A DNA stretch of 8,275 nt from Chlamydiota bacterium (GTDB lineage Bacteria > Auribacterota > UBA3054 > B51-G9). The notes below the pieces were generated by a model, which was not told where the DNA came from, searched no databases, and saw only the letters and a list, made by a program, of their open reading frames with translations. Location: assembly GCA_003648225.1 (NCBI GenBank), contig QMOL01000123.1, positions 1 through 8,275 on the forward strand. Direction: 5' to 3'. The position numbers and the translations under genes were made by a program. How positions within the stretch are numbered: the first letter of the stretch is position 1; every line of letters begins with the position of its first letter. Shown in pieces: positions 1 through 6,347 of this stretch.

Positions 1-1
1 C

Positions 2-232
2 CCGGGTCCAGTGATCAGTGCAAAAGTAAATATAGCTCTTGATGCGTCTGAATACGAAGGAACAGCAATTGTTAATTTTAAAACTCATAATACAATTACT
101 GCGACGGCGAGAGACAAAAATTTACGCGTTGTTATTGATGAGTTAGAAGATAAAATCGCTTCTCAAACACGAAAACTGAAAGATAAGATTTCTGACCATC
201 ATAAAACCGCTCATCAGGCCTCTAAAGAATAG
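2..232 (+). CDS. hpf: Ribosome hibernation promoting factor (HPF/RaiA family), 3' part
   Basis: This is the C-terminal part of a small ribosome hibernation factor. The family binds the 30S decoding region in slow growth and promotes inactive ribosome dimers. The frame is open to the left edge (P-G-P precede the GTG at 11), so the GTG is probably an internal valine. By comparison with the remembered E. coli HPF sequence, about 35 N-terminal residues lie outside the window. The visible part has the family pattern: a beta strand (AKVNIALD), a strand-turn segment (TITATARD), then the basic helix with VVIDELEDKI and RKLKDKISDHH, matching the MYAAID...DKL...K.K helix of short HPF. It ends in a lysine- and histidine-rich tail without the extra dimerisation domain of long HPF. 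hprK starts 11 nt after the TAG stop, suggesting one operon. Family assignment is quite secure; the start is not visible. Confidence 0.87.
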   Translation, partial: PGPVISAKVNIALDASEYEGTAIVNFKTHNTITATARDKNLRVVIDELEDKIASQTRKLKDKISDHHKTAHQASKE

Positions 233-243
233 TCAACATTTAT

Positions 244-1200
244 ATGAAAAGCAAAAAAACATCGGTTACTGTTCGTGAACTTATAGATAGTCTGGGCAAA
301 GAAATGAAATTTAAAGTCATTTCCGGTTTTAAAGGCCTTGACAGACCAATTACCGCCGCCGAAGTCAATCGGCCCGGATTGGCCCTTAGCGGTTATTACA
401 AACATTTTGCAAAACACAGACTACAGGTGCTCGGCCTTGTGGAAATGGATTATTTGAAGAATATTTCATCGTCCGAACATTACGAACGGCTCAGCCAGTT
501 AATGCAAATGCGAATTCCCGCGTTCATAGTGGCAAGAAACTTCATTCCTCTACCTGAAACTGTCGCTTTAAGTAATAAATATAATGTACCTATTATCAGA
601 GCACCGGGCGTTACAATGAAAGTCGTAAATAAAACTTCCGCATGGCTGGAAGAACAATTTGCTCCCTCGGCCAAAGTTCACGGCGTCCTCATGGAAGTAT
701 ATGGCATGGGCGTTCTTATAATGGGAAAAGCCAACGTGGGAAAAAGCGAATGCGCATTAAGTCTGGTCGAGCGCGGTCATATTCTCGTCGGTGATGATGT
801 CATTACGCTTAAACTTGCCGAAGGAATTTTTGTAACCGGCCATTCAAATCCCACTCTCGGCCATCATATGGAAATCAGAGGAATCGGGATTATTAATGTC
901 CAATCTTTATATGGGGTTAAATCGGTAAGAATGTGGAAACATATTGATTTTGTCGTTACTCTTGAAGAATGGCAGGAAAATAGAAATTATGAACGCCTCG
1001 GAATCGATAATGAATTTATTGAACTCGTGGGCGTAAAAACACCAAATGTTCTTATTCCGGTTAAGCCGGGACGGGATGTGGCTCTGTTAATAGAAACAGC
1101 AGCTCAAAATGAAAAGTTAAAAAAATTAGGTTTCAATGTTGCAAGAAAATTCAATGAACAATTAATTGCTTCAATGAAAATGAAAAATAAAGCTAACTGA
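244..1200 (+). CDS. hprK: HPr kinase/phosphorylase
   Basis: This is the bifunctional enzyme that phosphorylates HPr on its regulatory serine with ATP (or pyrophosphate) and removes that phosphate. At 318 aa it has the usual family length. It has an N-terminal regulatory domain (about residues 1-135) and a C-terminal kinase domain. The conserved His is H146 in VHGVLMEVYG. The P-loop is GKANVGKS (G161 to S168), followed by E169 and the RGHILVGDD segment with D184/D185. The family signature EIRGIGIINV is at 210-219, and the C-terminal PVKPGRD motif at 272-278 is followed by the helix with AAQNEKLKKLGFN. All expected catalytic elements are present, so it should be active. The ATG at 244 is preceded by no convincing Shine-Dalgarno. 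ptsH, which encodes its substrate, begins 8 nt after the TGA stop. Many Gram-negative bacteria use such a pair for regulation rather than sugar uptake; whether that holds here cannot be seen. Confidence 0.97.
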   Translation: MKSKKTSVTVRELIDSLGKEMKFKVISGFKGLDRPITAAEVNRPGLALSGYYKHFAKHRLQVLGLVEMDYLKNISSSEHYERLSQLMQMRIPAFIVARNFIPLPETVALSNKYNVPIIRAPGVTMKVVNKTSAWLEEQFAPSAKVHGVLMEVYGMGVLIMGKANVGKSECALSLVERGHILVGDDVITLKLAEGIFVTGHSNPTLGHHMEIRGIGIINVQSLYGVKSVRMWKHIDFVVTLEEWQENRNYERLGIDNEFIELVGVKTPNVLIPVKPGRDVALLIETAAQNEKLKKLGFNVARKFNEQLIASMKMKNKAN

Positions 1201-1208
1201 CTCATATT

Positions 1209-1490
1209 GTGAACAATAAAGAAATTATTCGCGAAATAACTGTTATTAATAAATTAGGCATTCATGCCCGGCCTTCCTCTATGCTGGTGCAAATCGCTAA
1301 TCAGTTCGAAGCAGATTTATTTGTATCACATGATGGACAGGATGAAGTTAATGCAAAATCTATTATGGGTGTGATGATGCTCGCCGCAGGCCAGGGAACC
1401 AAACTCCAGTTCAGAGCTGTAGGACCTGACAGTGAAGAATTACTTGATAAAATCGAACAACTTATAAACTCCAAATTCAACGAGGAATAA
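1209..1490 (+). CDS. ptsH: HPr phosphocarrier protein
   Basis: This is a 93-aa HPr-fold phosphocarrier. It carries the catalytic histidine H19 in the motif GIHARPSS, phosphorylated by enzyme I in PTS systems, and the regulatory serine S51 in NAKSIMGVMML, the target of HprK. Both sites are intact, so it can in principle receive both phosphates. The C-terminal half (AAGQGTKLQFRAVGPDSEELLDKI) has the usual HPr pattern. The start is a GTG at 1209 with no visible Shine-Dalgarno; it gives the normal N-terminus, whose first strand is EITVINKLG. The gene follows hprK by 8 nt and is followed after 4 nt by a signal-peptide protein. No ptsI (enzyme I) or EIIA gene is in view, so its phosphodonor for H19 is unknown from this window. 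Confidence 0.96.
   Translation: MNNKEIIREITVINKLGIHARPSSMLVQIANQFEADLFVSHDGQDEVNAKSIMGVMMLAAGQGTKLQFRAVGPDSEELLDKIEQLINSKFNEE
1482..1487 (+). promoter_or_regulatory. Shine-Dalgarno for the exported protein at 1495
   Basis: GAGGAA lies inside the last codons of ptsH, 7 nt before the ATG at 1495. It is the clearest Shine-Dalgarno sequence in the window, where most other genes have none, and it fixes the start of the following gene. Confidence 0.6.
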
Positions 1491-1494
1491 TATT

Positions 1495-2376
1495 ATGAAA
1501 ATCTTTACTCTTACTTTTATCCTTATTTTTGTTATGCTGCTTTCAGTAAAAACATCATTTGCAGCAGGCGAAAATAGTTTCGGATATATCGTAAAATTGT
1601 ACTGGCTGGGCGACCCTGTGGTAAACGATATGGATCTTATTCTAAGAAATCCTAAAGATGCTGATTCTGTTAATCGAATCGCTCCTCTCGACTGTTTTTA
1701 CGGTCAGCAAAATCCCGATTGGGGAATCTCGGGATATGAACTTGATAATCCTATCTGGGCTACTGTTTCTTACGGAGAAACAAATGTTGAACAGGTTATC
1801 GCACGCGAATTACTCGACATTGGTACTTTTACTATAATTGCAAGAGCTCATACAGGTTCAGCAAAATGTTGGGTTGAAATCGAAAAATGGCGCTTTGAAG
1901 ATATTGAATACCTTGATGAAAAACTACTAACCGCAAACACAACTTCTGATGAGGCAATTTATCTTCAGCAAAGCAATTATCAGGATATGAACATTCGCCC
2001 GTTGAAGTTCAAACAAAAGAAAAGTTCAGGAAAATATATTCTTAAAGTTACTCAAAACAACCTGCCTTCTGAACTGCCAACAAATGAACTTGTAAGAGTT
2101 TATCTTAACGATGAGGCTGTGTTTACTGATAACGGTTCTCATTGGATTCAAAACGCGACCGGTAAAAAATACACTATTGGCAAACCATGGACAATGAAAG
2201 TTCTTTTGAACTCAAAAAGTTCGATATATGTTAGAGGTTTTGCTAATAACATTTACAAATCAGCAAATGTAAATTGTAATGTTCTTATTGGAAACTACCT
2301 TGGCACAAATTTTTTTAGAACAACTAAAAAATGTAGATATAAATATAAAGAGCATAAAGAGCTACACCCTAAATAA
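1495..2376 (+). CDS. Exported protein of unknown function, four cysteines
   Basis: I do not recognise this 293-aa protein with certainty. It begins with a clear Sec signal peptide: K2, a hydrophobic core from about 5 to 18, and an SFA-A cleavage site near residue 23. The mature part is about 270 aa. The first segment (about 30-130) looks like a beta-rich domain, with a WLGDPVVNDMDLIL strand, an NPDWG turn and GTFTIIARAHTG. It faintly resembles the YfaP/DUF2135-like or prepeptidase-type beta-sandwich pattern (a D-x-D-L strand followed later by a G-T/Y-aromatic strand); this is a guess. A second segment (about 165-285) begins NIRPLKFKQK and ends in a basic tail. The four cysteines (67, 125, 261, 280) fall as one pair in each segment, which would suit two disulfides in the periplasm. 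It starts 4 nt after ptsH with a strong ribosome binding site, so it is probably co-transcribed. No membrane anchor or lipobox is seen. Confidence 0.85.
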   Translation: MKIFTLTFILIFVMLLSVKTSFAAGENSFGYIVKLYWLGDPVVNDMDLILRNPKDADSVNRIAPLDCFYGQQNPDWGISGYELDNPIWATVSYGETNVEQVIARELLDIGTFTIIARAHTGSAKCWVEIEKWRFEDIEYLDEKLLTANTTSDEAIYLQQSNYQDMNIRPLKFKQKKSSGKYILKVTQNNLPSELPTNELVRVYLNDEAVFTDNGSHWIQNATGKKYTIGKPWTMKVLLNSKSSIYVRGFANNIYKSANVNCNVLIGNYLGTNFFRTTKKCRYKYKEHKELHPK

Positions 2377-2451
2377 TTAATCGACTATTAAATATTTATA
2401 ACTGATTAACTGAATCAAACGATTTATTCGCCGAACAGAATAATTTACCGG

Positions 2452-2480
2452 TTGACTCAAATTAAAACCTTTGATATAAT
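2452..2480 (+). promoter_or_regulatory. Sigma70-type promoter for the tRNA genes
   Basis: A -35 box TTGACT (2452-2457) and a -10 box TATAAT (2475-2480) are separated by exactly 17 nt. The expected start of transcription is near 2487, about 10 nt before tRNA-Cys. The match is nearly perfect, as expected for a stable RNA promoter, and it probably also serves accD and the genes after it, since no clear terminator separates them. Confidence 0.85.
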
Positions 2481-2496
2481 ATTCGGCCCACTAAAA

Positions 2497-2574
2497 GGCG
2501 GTGTAGCCAAGTTGGCCTAAGGCGATGGTTTGCAAAACCATTATTCACCGGTTCAAATCCGGTCGCCGCCTCCA
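2497..2574 (+). tRNA. tRNA-Cys (anticodon GCA), CCA encoded
   Basis: A complete cloverleaf can be drawn. The acceptor stem is GGCGGTG (2497-2503) with CGCCGCC (2564-2570), 7 bp including one G-U. The anticodon stem is ATGGT/ACCAT around the loop TTGCAAA, with GCA at 2532-2534. The T stem is ACCGG/CCGGT around TTCAAAT (2547-2563). The discriminator base is U (2571), the identity base expected for tRNA-Cys. The CCA tail is encoded at 2572-2574. The D arm carries the usual AGTTGGCCTAAGGC type of loop. Confidence 0.97.
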
Positions 2575-2599
2575 ATCTTTTGCAGTTTATATCGCTAAT

Positions 2600-2685
2600 G
2601 CCGAAGTGGCGGAATTGGTAGACGCCTTGGACTTAAAATCCAATGGGCTTCATTGCCCGTGCCGGTTCGATTCCGGCCTTCGGCA
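2600..2685 (+). tRNA. tRNA-Leu (anticodon UAA)
   Basis: This is a class II tRNA. The acceptor stem GCCGAAG (2600-2606) pairs with CTTCGGC (2678-2684), and the discriminator is A (2685), as expected for leucine. The anticodon stem TTGGA/TCCAA encloses CTTAAAA, with anticodon TAA at 2634-2636. A long variable arm (GGGC, loop, GCCC) follows, then a T arm GCCGG/CCGGC around TTCGATT. The 3' end reads A-CTT, so CCA is not encoded, unlike in its neighbour. It lies 25 nt after tRNA-Cys and 52 nt before accD, with no strong terminator after it. Confidence 0.97.
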
Positions 2686-2737
2686 CTTAGCGTTTTTCTG
2701 CTATGCAAAAGCATTTCAACTATAACGGAATAATTTT

Positions 2738-3622
2738 ATGTCACTATTATCCAGACTTCGCAAAAAAAAATCCGCAATCCCTGACGGCTTATGGGTGAAA
2801 TGTCAGAACTGCGGAGAAATCATTTACTCTAAAACTCTAAATGAGGCAAATAAACTTTGCCCCAAGTGCGGGTACCATTATATTTTTAGCGCAAGAGAAC
2901 GAATCGCTCTGCTCTGCGATGAAAATTCTTTCCTTGAACAAGATAAAAATATGACTCCGGGCGACCCATTGAAATTTGTCGATTCTATCGCTTATCCGGA
3001 AAGACAAGCTAAACACGGTAAAAAATCAGGTGAAATCGAAGCTGTGGTTACAGGCACAGCTAAAATGAATAACATTCCAATCGCCATCGGCGTAATGGAT
3101 TTTTCATATATCGGAGGGACCATGGGCTCCGTTGTCGGCGAAAAAATCACCCGCCTGATAGAAATCGCTGTTGATAGAAAATTGCCGGTCATTATTTCAA
3201 GCGCGTCAGGAGGAGTTCGTATGCAGGAAGCTATTATCGGACTAATGCAAATGGCAAAAACCAGTGCGGCTTTGTATAAATTAAAACTGGCAAAACTGCC
3301 TTTTATTTCTCTACTCACTAATCCTACTACTGGCGGTACTACAGCAAGTTTTGCTTCTCTCGGAGATATAATAATTGCAGAACCAAAATCACTTATCTGT
3401 TTTGCCGGCCCCAGAGTGATTAAACAAACTATCAAACAGGACTTACCGAAAGGATTTCAAACCGCTGAATTTCTTCTCGAACACGGCTTAATTGACATGG
3501 TTGTTCCAAGACCCGAAATGAAAGACACAATTACGAAAATCCTTTGTTATTTTCTACATCTTCCTTTTGCAAAATTAAATGATGAAAATTCAAACAAATC
3601 AGCGGCAATAACAACAAAATAA
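2738..3622 (+). CDS. accD: Acetyl-CoA carboxylase carboxyltransferase subunit beta
   Basis: This is the beta half of the carboxyltransferase that moves the carboxyl group from biotin to acetyl-CoA, making malonyl-CoA for fatty acid synthesis in the cytoplasm. At 294 aa it has the usual length. The N-terminus carries the AccD zinc ribbon, with C22-x2-C25 and C41-x2-C44 (VKCQNCGE and LCPKCGYHY). The crotonase-like core follows, with GGTMGSVVGEK, SSASGGVRMQE, LTNPTTGGTTASFASLGD and the AGPRVIKQT segment near the C-terminus. No key element is missing. A short GGA lies 8 nt before the ATG, a weak ribosome binding site. It probably shares the tRNA promoter. The partner accA is not in this window, and ribE follows after 39 nt. 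Confidence 0.98.
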   Translation: MSLLSRLRKKKSAIPDGLWVKCQNCGEIIYSKTLNEANKLCPKCGYHYIFSARERIALLCDENSFLEQDKNMTPGDPLKFVDSIAYPERQAKHGKKSGEIEAVVTGTAKMNNIPIAIGVMDFSYIGGTMGSVVGEKITRLIEIAVDRKLPVIISSASGGVRMQEAIIGLMQMAKTSAALYKLKLAKLPFISLLTNPTTGGTTASFASLGDIIIAEPKSLICFAGPRVIKQTIKQDLPKGFQTAEFLLEHGLIDMVVPRPEMKDTITKILCYFLHLPFAKLNDENSNKSAAITTK

Positions 3623-3661
3623 TACACTCCGCTTTGTATTTCGTCCAAAATAAATGATATT

Positions 3662-4243
3662 ATGTTTACTGGCATTATAGAAGAAATCGGTATTGTTAAA
3701 TCCTTGATCACATCGTATCCGGCTTCTCGGCTGTCTATAAATGCTAAAATCATCCTCATAGATATCAAAATCGGTGATAGCATTTCTATCGATGGCGTTT
3801 GCCTTACTGTAGTTAAATTCGACTCTAATTCATTTGAAGTCGATGTTCAACAGGAAACTATTAACCTTACCCGCATTAGCTCTTACCGGCCGGGAACTGA
3901 AGTTAATCTCGAACGCGCGGCAACGCCTCTGACTCGTCTCGGCGGTCATTATGTTCAAGGGCACATTGACGGAACGGGAATTGTAAGATCATGGCGGCGT
4001 GCCGGCAATGACTGGGTTTTACAAGTTTCATGTCCAATCGACTTGAATAAATATATAGTAAGCAAAGGTTTTGTAACTCTTAACGGCATTAGTCTTACCG
4101 TAACGGGAAAAACCGGCGAGATAGTTTCTCATATTATTCCACACACACGTGATATAACTAATTTACGCTCCATATCTATAGGTGATAAAATTAATATCGA
4201 AGTGGATGTTATTGCTAAATATATTGAAAAATTTGTAAAATGA
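3662..4243 (+). CDS. ribE: Riboflavin synthase (alpha chain)
   Basis: This enzyme converts two molecules of 6,7-dimethyl-8-ribityllumazine into riboflavin and a pyrimidinedione, the last step of riboflavin synthesis. The protein starts with the family hallmark MFTGIIEEIG and consists of two tandem lumazine-binding domains (about 1-96 and 97-193). Domain 1 has DSISIDGVCLTV and NLERA. Domain 2 begins at GGHYVQGHIDGTG and has FVTLNGISLTV, then a C-terminal IEVDVIAKYIEKF. It is 193 aa, slightly short for the family (about 200-220) but complete in motifs. No other rib genes are nearby. Its TGA stop overlaps the rodA start by ATGA, so translation of the two is probably coupled. No Shine-Dalgarno is visible before its ATG. 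Confidence 0.96.
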   Translation: MFTGIIEEIGIVKSLITSYPASRLSINAKIILIDIKIGDSISIDGVCLTVVKFDSNSFEVDVQQETINLTRISSYRPGTEVNLERAATPLTRLGGHYVQGHIDGTGIVRSWRRAGNDWVLQVSCPIDLNKYIVSKGFVTLNGISLTVTGKTGEIVSHIIPHTRDITNLRSISIGDKINIEVDVIAKYIEKFVK

Positions 4244-5322
4244 AACTGAACAGGCCGCATTATAAAATTTGCTTCCCTTTGTGGCTTACCACCTTCGCTC
4301 TCCTTGTTATAGGACTTATGTTTGTTTACAGCGCGTCAATCGGTCATAATAGAAATTATATGCCCCGGCAGCTGATGTGGGTTATTATCGGCTTATTCCT
4401 TGCTTTTTCTCTCGCGTTTATCAGATTACAAGAATATAAAAGTTATGCGGCTGTTATTTTCTCTTTGGCGATTGCAAGCCTTTTGCTCGTACTGATTATT
4501 GGTAAAGAAAGAAACGGCGCTAAAAGTTGGCTTGGTTTCGGCGGATTAGGTATCCAACCTTCCGAATTCGCTAAAATTGCAGTGATTCTAATCTTCGGCC
4601 GCTTTCTCGCTGACTTCGAAGAGCACAGATACGATATCAGATATTATCTCATGTCTTTTATTCTACTAATCATTCCGCTCGCTTTAATCTTTTTACAACC
4701 CGATCTCGGTACCGCTTTAATCTTTATTCCGGTAGTCCTTGCTATGTTTTTTATCAGCGGAACTAATCTTACTATTATTGCCACTACTTTTATAGGTGGA
4801 CTGGCTACAATTCCTTTTATGATTCCATTTCTCGGTCATTGGAGAATCGAACGCATTAAACTCACATGGTTTCCTGAACGTGACCCCTGGCATTTCGGCT
4901 ACCAGGCAATCCAATCAAAAATCGCTGTTGGAAGTGGCTTATTAACAGGAAGAGGATTTCTTAAAAGTCTTCAAAGCAAACTCAATTTCCTCCCTGAAAG
5001 ACATACCGATTTTATCTTTTCGGTTATTGGAGAAGAATGGGGATTCATTGGCAGCATAACTGTCCTTATTCTATTTTTTATACTTATCCTTATCGCTCTT
5101 TATATCTCACTACGCTCAAAAAATGTGTTCGGACAAGTCGTTGCAGCAGGAATCGCTATCATGTTCGCTACCCACGTATTGATGAATATCGGTATGGCCG
5201 TCAGCTTGATGCCGATTATCGGTGTTCCTTTACCGTTAATATCTTACGGCGGTTCATCTATGCTGACAGCATTAATGTCAGTCGGTATTTTACAGTCTAT
5301 ATATAATGACAGCGCGATATAA
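4240..5322 (+). CDS. rodA: RodA-type SEDS peptidoglycan glycosyltransferase
   Basis: This is an inner-membrane SEDS protein that polymerises lipid II into glycan strands during side-wall elongation, working with a class B penicillin-binding protein. It has 360 aa, many hydrophobic segments (about ten expected in the family) and the SEDS motifs in order: NGAKSWLGFGGLGIQPSEFAK style segment (Q106-P-S-E109), QPDLGTAL (153-160), QSKIAVGSGLLTGRG, LPERHTDFIFSVIGEEWGFIG with the probable catalytic aspartate D257, NIGMAVSLMPIIG, and LPLISYGGSS (334-340). I favour RodA over FtsW because of the QSKIAVGSG...LNFLPERHTDF form; FtsW usually has QSL.A.GSG and LPE.HTDF without the N-F. No mreBCD or pbp2 gene is next to it. 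It overlaps ribE by ATGA. The GC/AT repeat region after its stop could hold its terminator. Confidence 0.94.
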   Translation: MKLNRPHYKICFPLWLTTFALLVIGLMFVYSASIGHNRNYMPRQLMWVIIGLFLAFSLAFIRLQEYKSYAAVIFSLAIASLLLVLIIGKERNGAKSWLGFGGLGIQPSEFAKIAVILIFGRFLADFEEHRYDIRYYLMSFILLIIPLALIFLQPDLGTALIFIPVVLAMFFISGTNLTIIATTFIGGLATIPFMIPFLGHWRIERIKLTWFPERDPWHFGYQAIQSKIAVGSGLLTGRGFLKSLQSKLNFLPERHTDFIFSVIGEEWGFIGSITVLILFFILILIALYISLRSKNVFGQVVAAGIAIMFATHVLMNIGMAVSLMPIIGVPLPLISYGGSSMLTALMSVGILQSIYNDSAI

Positions 5323-5350
5323 GCCTTATGACCTTTGACCCTAATAAAAA

Positions 5351-5536
5351 AGTTCAATATCCAACACGGAATAATCAATTTTCAAGTATCGAATATCGAA
5401 CACGCGTAAGCGCCCCGCGCCGTGCCCGCCGTGCCCCGCGTATGCTGGGGGAGAGTTTCGGGTATGCTGGGGTTATTTTATTGCAAATTGAACATTGATT
5501 ATTGAATATTGAATATTGCTTATTGAATATTTAAAC
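5351..5536. repeat. Inverted heptad-repeat arms around a GC-rich core
   Basis: The left arm (5351-5399) can be cut into seven 7-bp units of the form NNNTCRA (AGTTCAA, TATCCAA, CACGGAA, TAATCAA, TTTTCAA, GTATCGA, ATATCGA; the third unit is divergent). The right arm (5481-5536) is eight units of the opposite sense, mostly TTGNNNA (TTGCAAA, TTGAACA, TTGATTA, TTGAATA twice, TTGCTTA, TTGAATA, then a decayed TTTAAAC). Aligning 5355-5385 with the reverse complement of 5488-5518 gives 25 matches in 31. Between the arms is a GC-rich core with GCCCCGCG at 5412 and 5433, a tandem GCCGTGCCC at 5419-5436, and TATGCTGGGG at 5441 and 5463. The whole could be a dispersed repeat or a non-autonomous element; no ORF of note lies inside and no target-site duplication is obvious. 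Confidence 0.75.
5441..5472. repeat. Direct repeat TATGCTGGGG, two copies 22 bp apart
   Basis: Identical 10-mers at 5441-5450 and 5463-5472 are each preceded by a G-rich tetranucleotide (GCG-like and CGGG). The first can form a short GC hairpin with CCCCGC just upstream (loop GTAT, one bulged T). The second is followed by a T-rich stretch, so part of this may act as a rodA terminator, which is uncertain. Confidence 0.6.
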
Positions 5537-5549
5537 AAATAATTTTACA

Positions 5550-6347
5550 ATGAATACCTACTCTCTTACACCATTCGATCTCTCTCTCGCAGCAATTTTT
5601 GTTATATCACTTGCTATTGTAAGCAGATGATCACAACTCGGAATTGGAAAAAGAATTCTTATTTCCGCTTTGAGAACAACACTTCAATTATTACTTGTCG
5701 GATTAGTGCTTAACTCACTCTTTAGCCACGTTAAACCAATCTGGGTCGGTCTTATGGCATTTGTTATGCTTTGCGCGGCAACTAGAGAAGTTGTCGCAAG
5801 ACAAAAAAATCCTCTGAAAGGTGCATGGGGATTCGGTATTGGTTCGCTTTCAATGTTCATTTCTTCTTTTGTAATTACTTCACTCGCTCTTATTGTGATA
5901 ATAAATCAAGCTCCCTGGTACACTCCGAGATACGCTATTCCCCTTCTTGGAATGATACTCGGTAACACGATGAACGGCATTGCTATCGGAATGGATCGAT
6001 TAACGCAAACCGCCCGGGATCAAAGAAAAACCATCGAAGCAAGATTAATGATGGGACAATCATGGTCGGAAGCAATATCTGATATTCGGCGCGACAGTAT
6101 TCGTTCCGGAATGATTCCGATTATTAATTCAATGGCAATTGCCGGACTGGTAAGTTTACCGGGAATGATGACCGGACAGATTCTCGCCGGCACTCCCCCG
6201 TTTGAAGCCGTAAAATATCAAATAATGATTATGTTTATGATTGCAACCGGAACAGGTTTCGGTTCTATCTTCGCGGTTTCTTTTACCGCTAAAAGATTGT
6301 TTGATTCCCGCCATCGTCTCTGCCTCGACAGATTGAAAACTAATTAA
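5550..6347 (+). pseudogene. fetB: FetB-type iron-export ABC permease, frame broken by in-frame TGA
   Basis: The frame from the ATG at 5550 to TAA-TAA at 6345-6350 has 265 codons, close to the 259 aa of E. coli FetB (YbbM, UPF0014). FetB with its ATPase FetA exports iron across the inner membrane. Matches include ALRTTLQLLLVG (TM2 region), IPLLGMILGNTMNGIAIGMD (about 130-150), IRRDSIRSGMIPIINS, LVSLPGMMTGQILAG (200-214) and KYQIM (222-226), ending in SRHRLC. Codon 27 (5628-5630) is TGA, at the end of the first membrane segment; the residues before it (SLAAIFVISLAIVSR) and after it (SQLGIGKRILIS) both fit the family, so the gene was one frame. No other damage is seen. Restart at TTG 5670 would give 225 aa lacking the first membrane segment. 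No fetA is adjacent. Family identity is firm (about 0.93); whether it is dead, recoded or a sequence error is open. Confidence 0.75.

Noticed and set aside
2424..2443. TTATTC/GAATAA hairpin after the exported protein as a terminator
   Set aside because: Six A/T-rich pairs with an 8-nt loop and no U-run after it; too weak to call.
2703..2715. ATGC-AAAA-GCAT hairpin between tRNA-Leu and accD as a terminator
   Set aside because: Only four base pairs and no following T-run.
2525..2725. Open frame of 66 codons across both tRNA genes
   Set aside because: It lies entirely over the two tRNA structures and the gap after them; no ribosome binding site or protein-like pattern.
2992..3435. 147-codon open frame on the - strand inside accD
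   Set aside because: It is antisense to the most conserved part of accD; its codon pattern is explained by the accD protein.
5037..5306. 89-codon open frame inside rodA in another frame
   Set aside because: Shadow of the strongly conserved RodA C-terminal segment; composition rich in Arg/Tyr/Cys is typical of an out-of-frame reading of membrane-protein DNA.
5481..5536. Possible CRISPR array in the TTGAATA repeats
   Set aside because: Units are 7 bp with no spacers; this is tandem repetition, not repeat-spacer structure.
5628..5630. TGA in fetB as selenocysteine or as Trp under a changed genetic code
   Set aside because: Four other genes here end properly at TGA, and no selenoprotein of this family is known to me; no clear SECIS-like hairpin was recognised just after it. 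Kept as an open finding, not as a recoding call.
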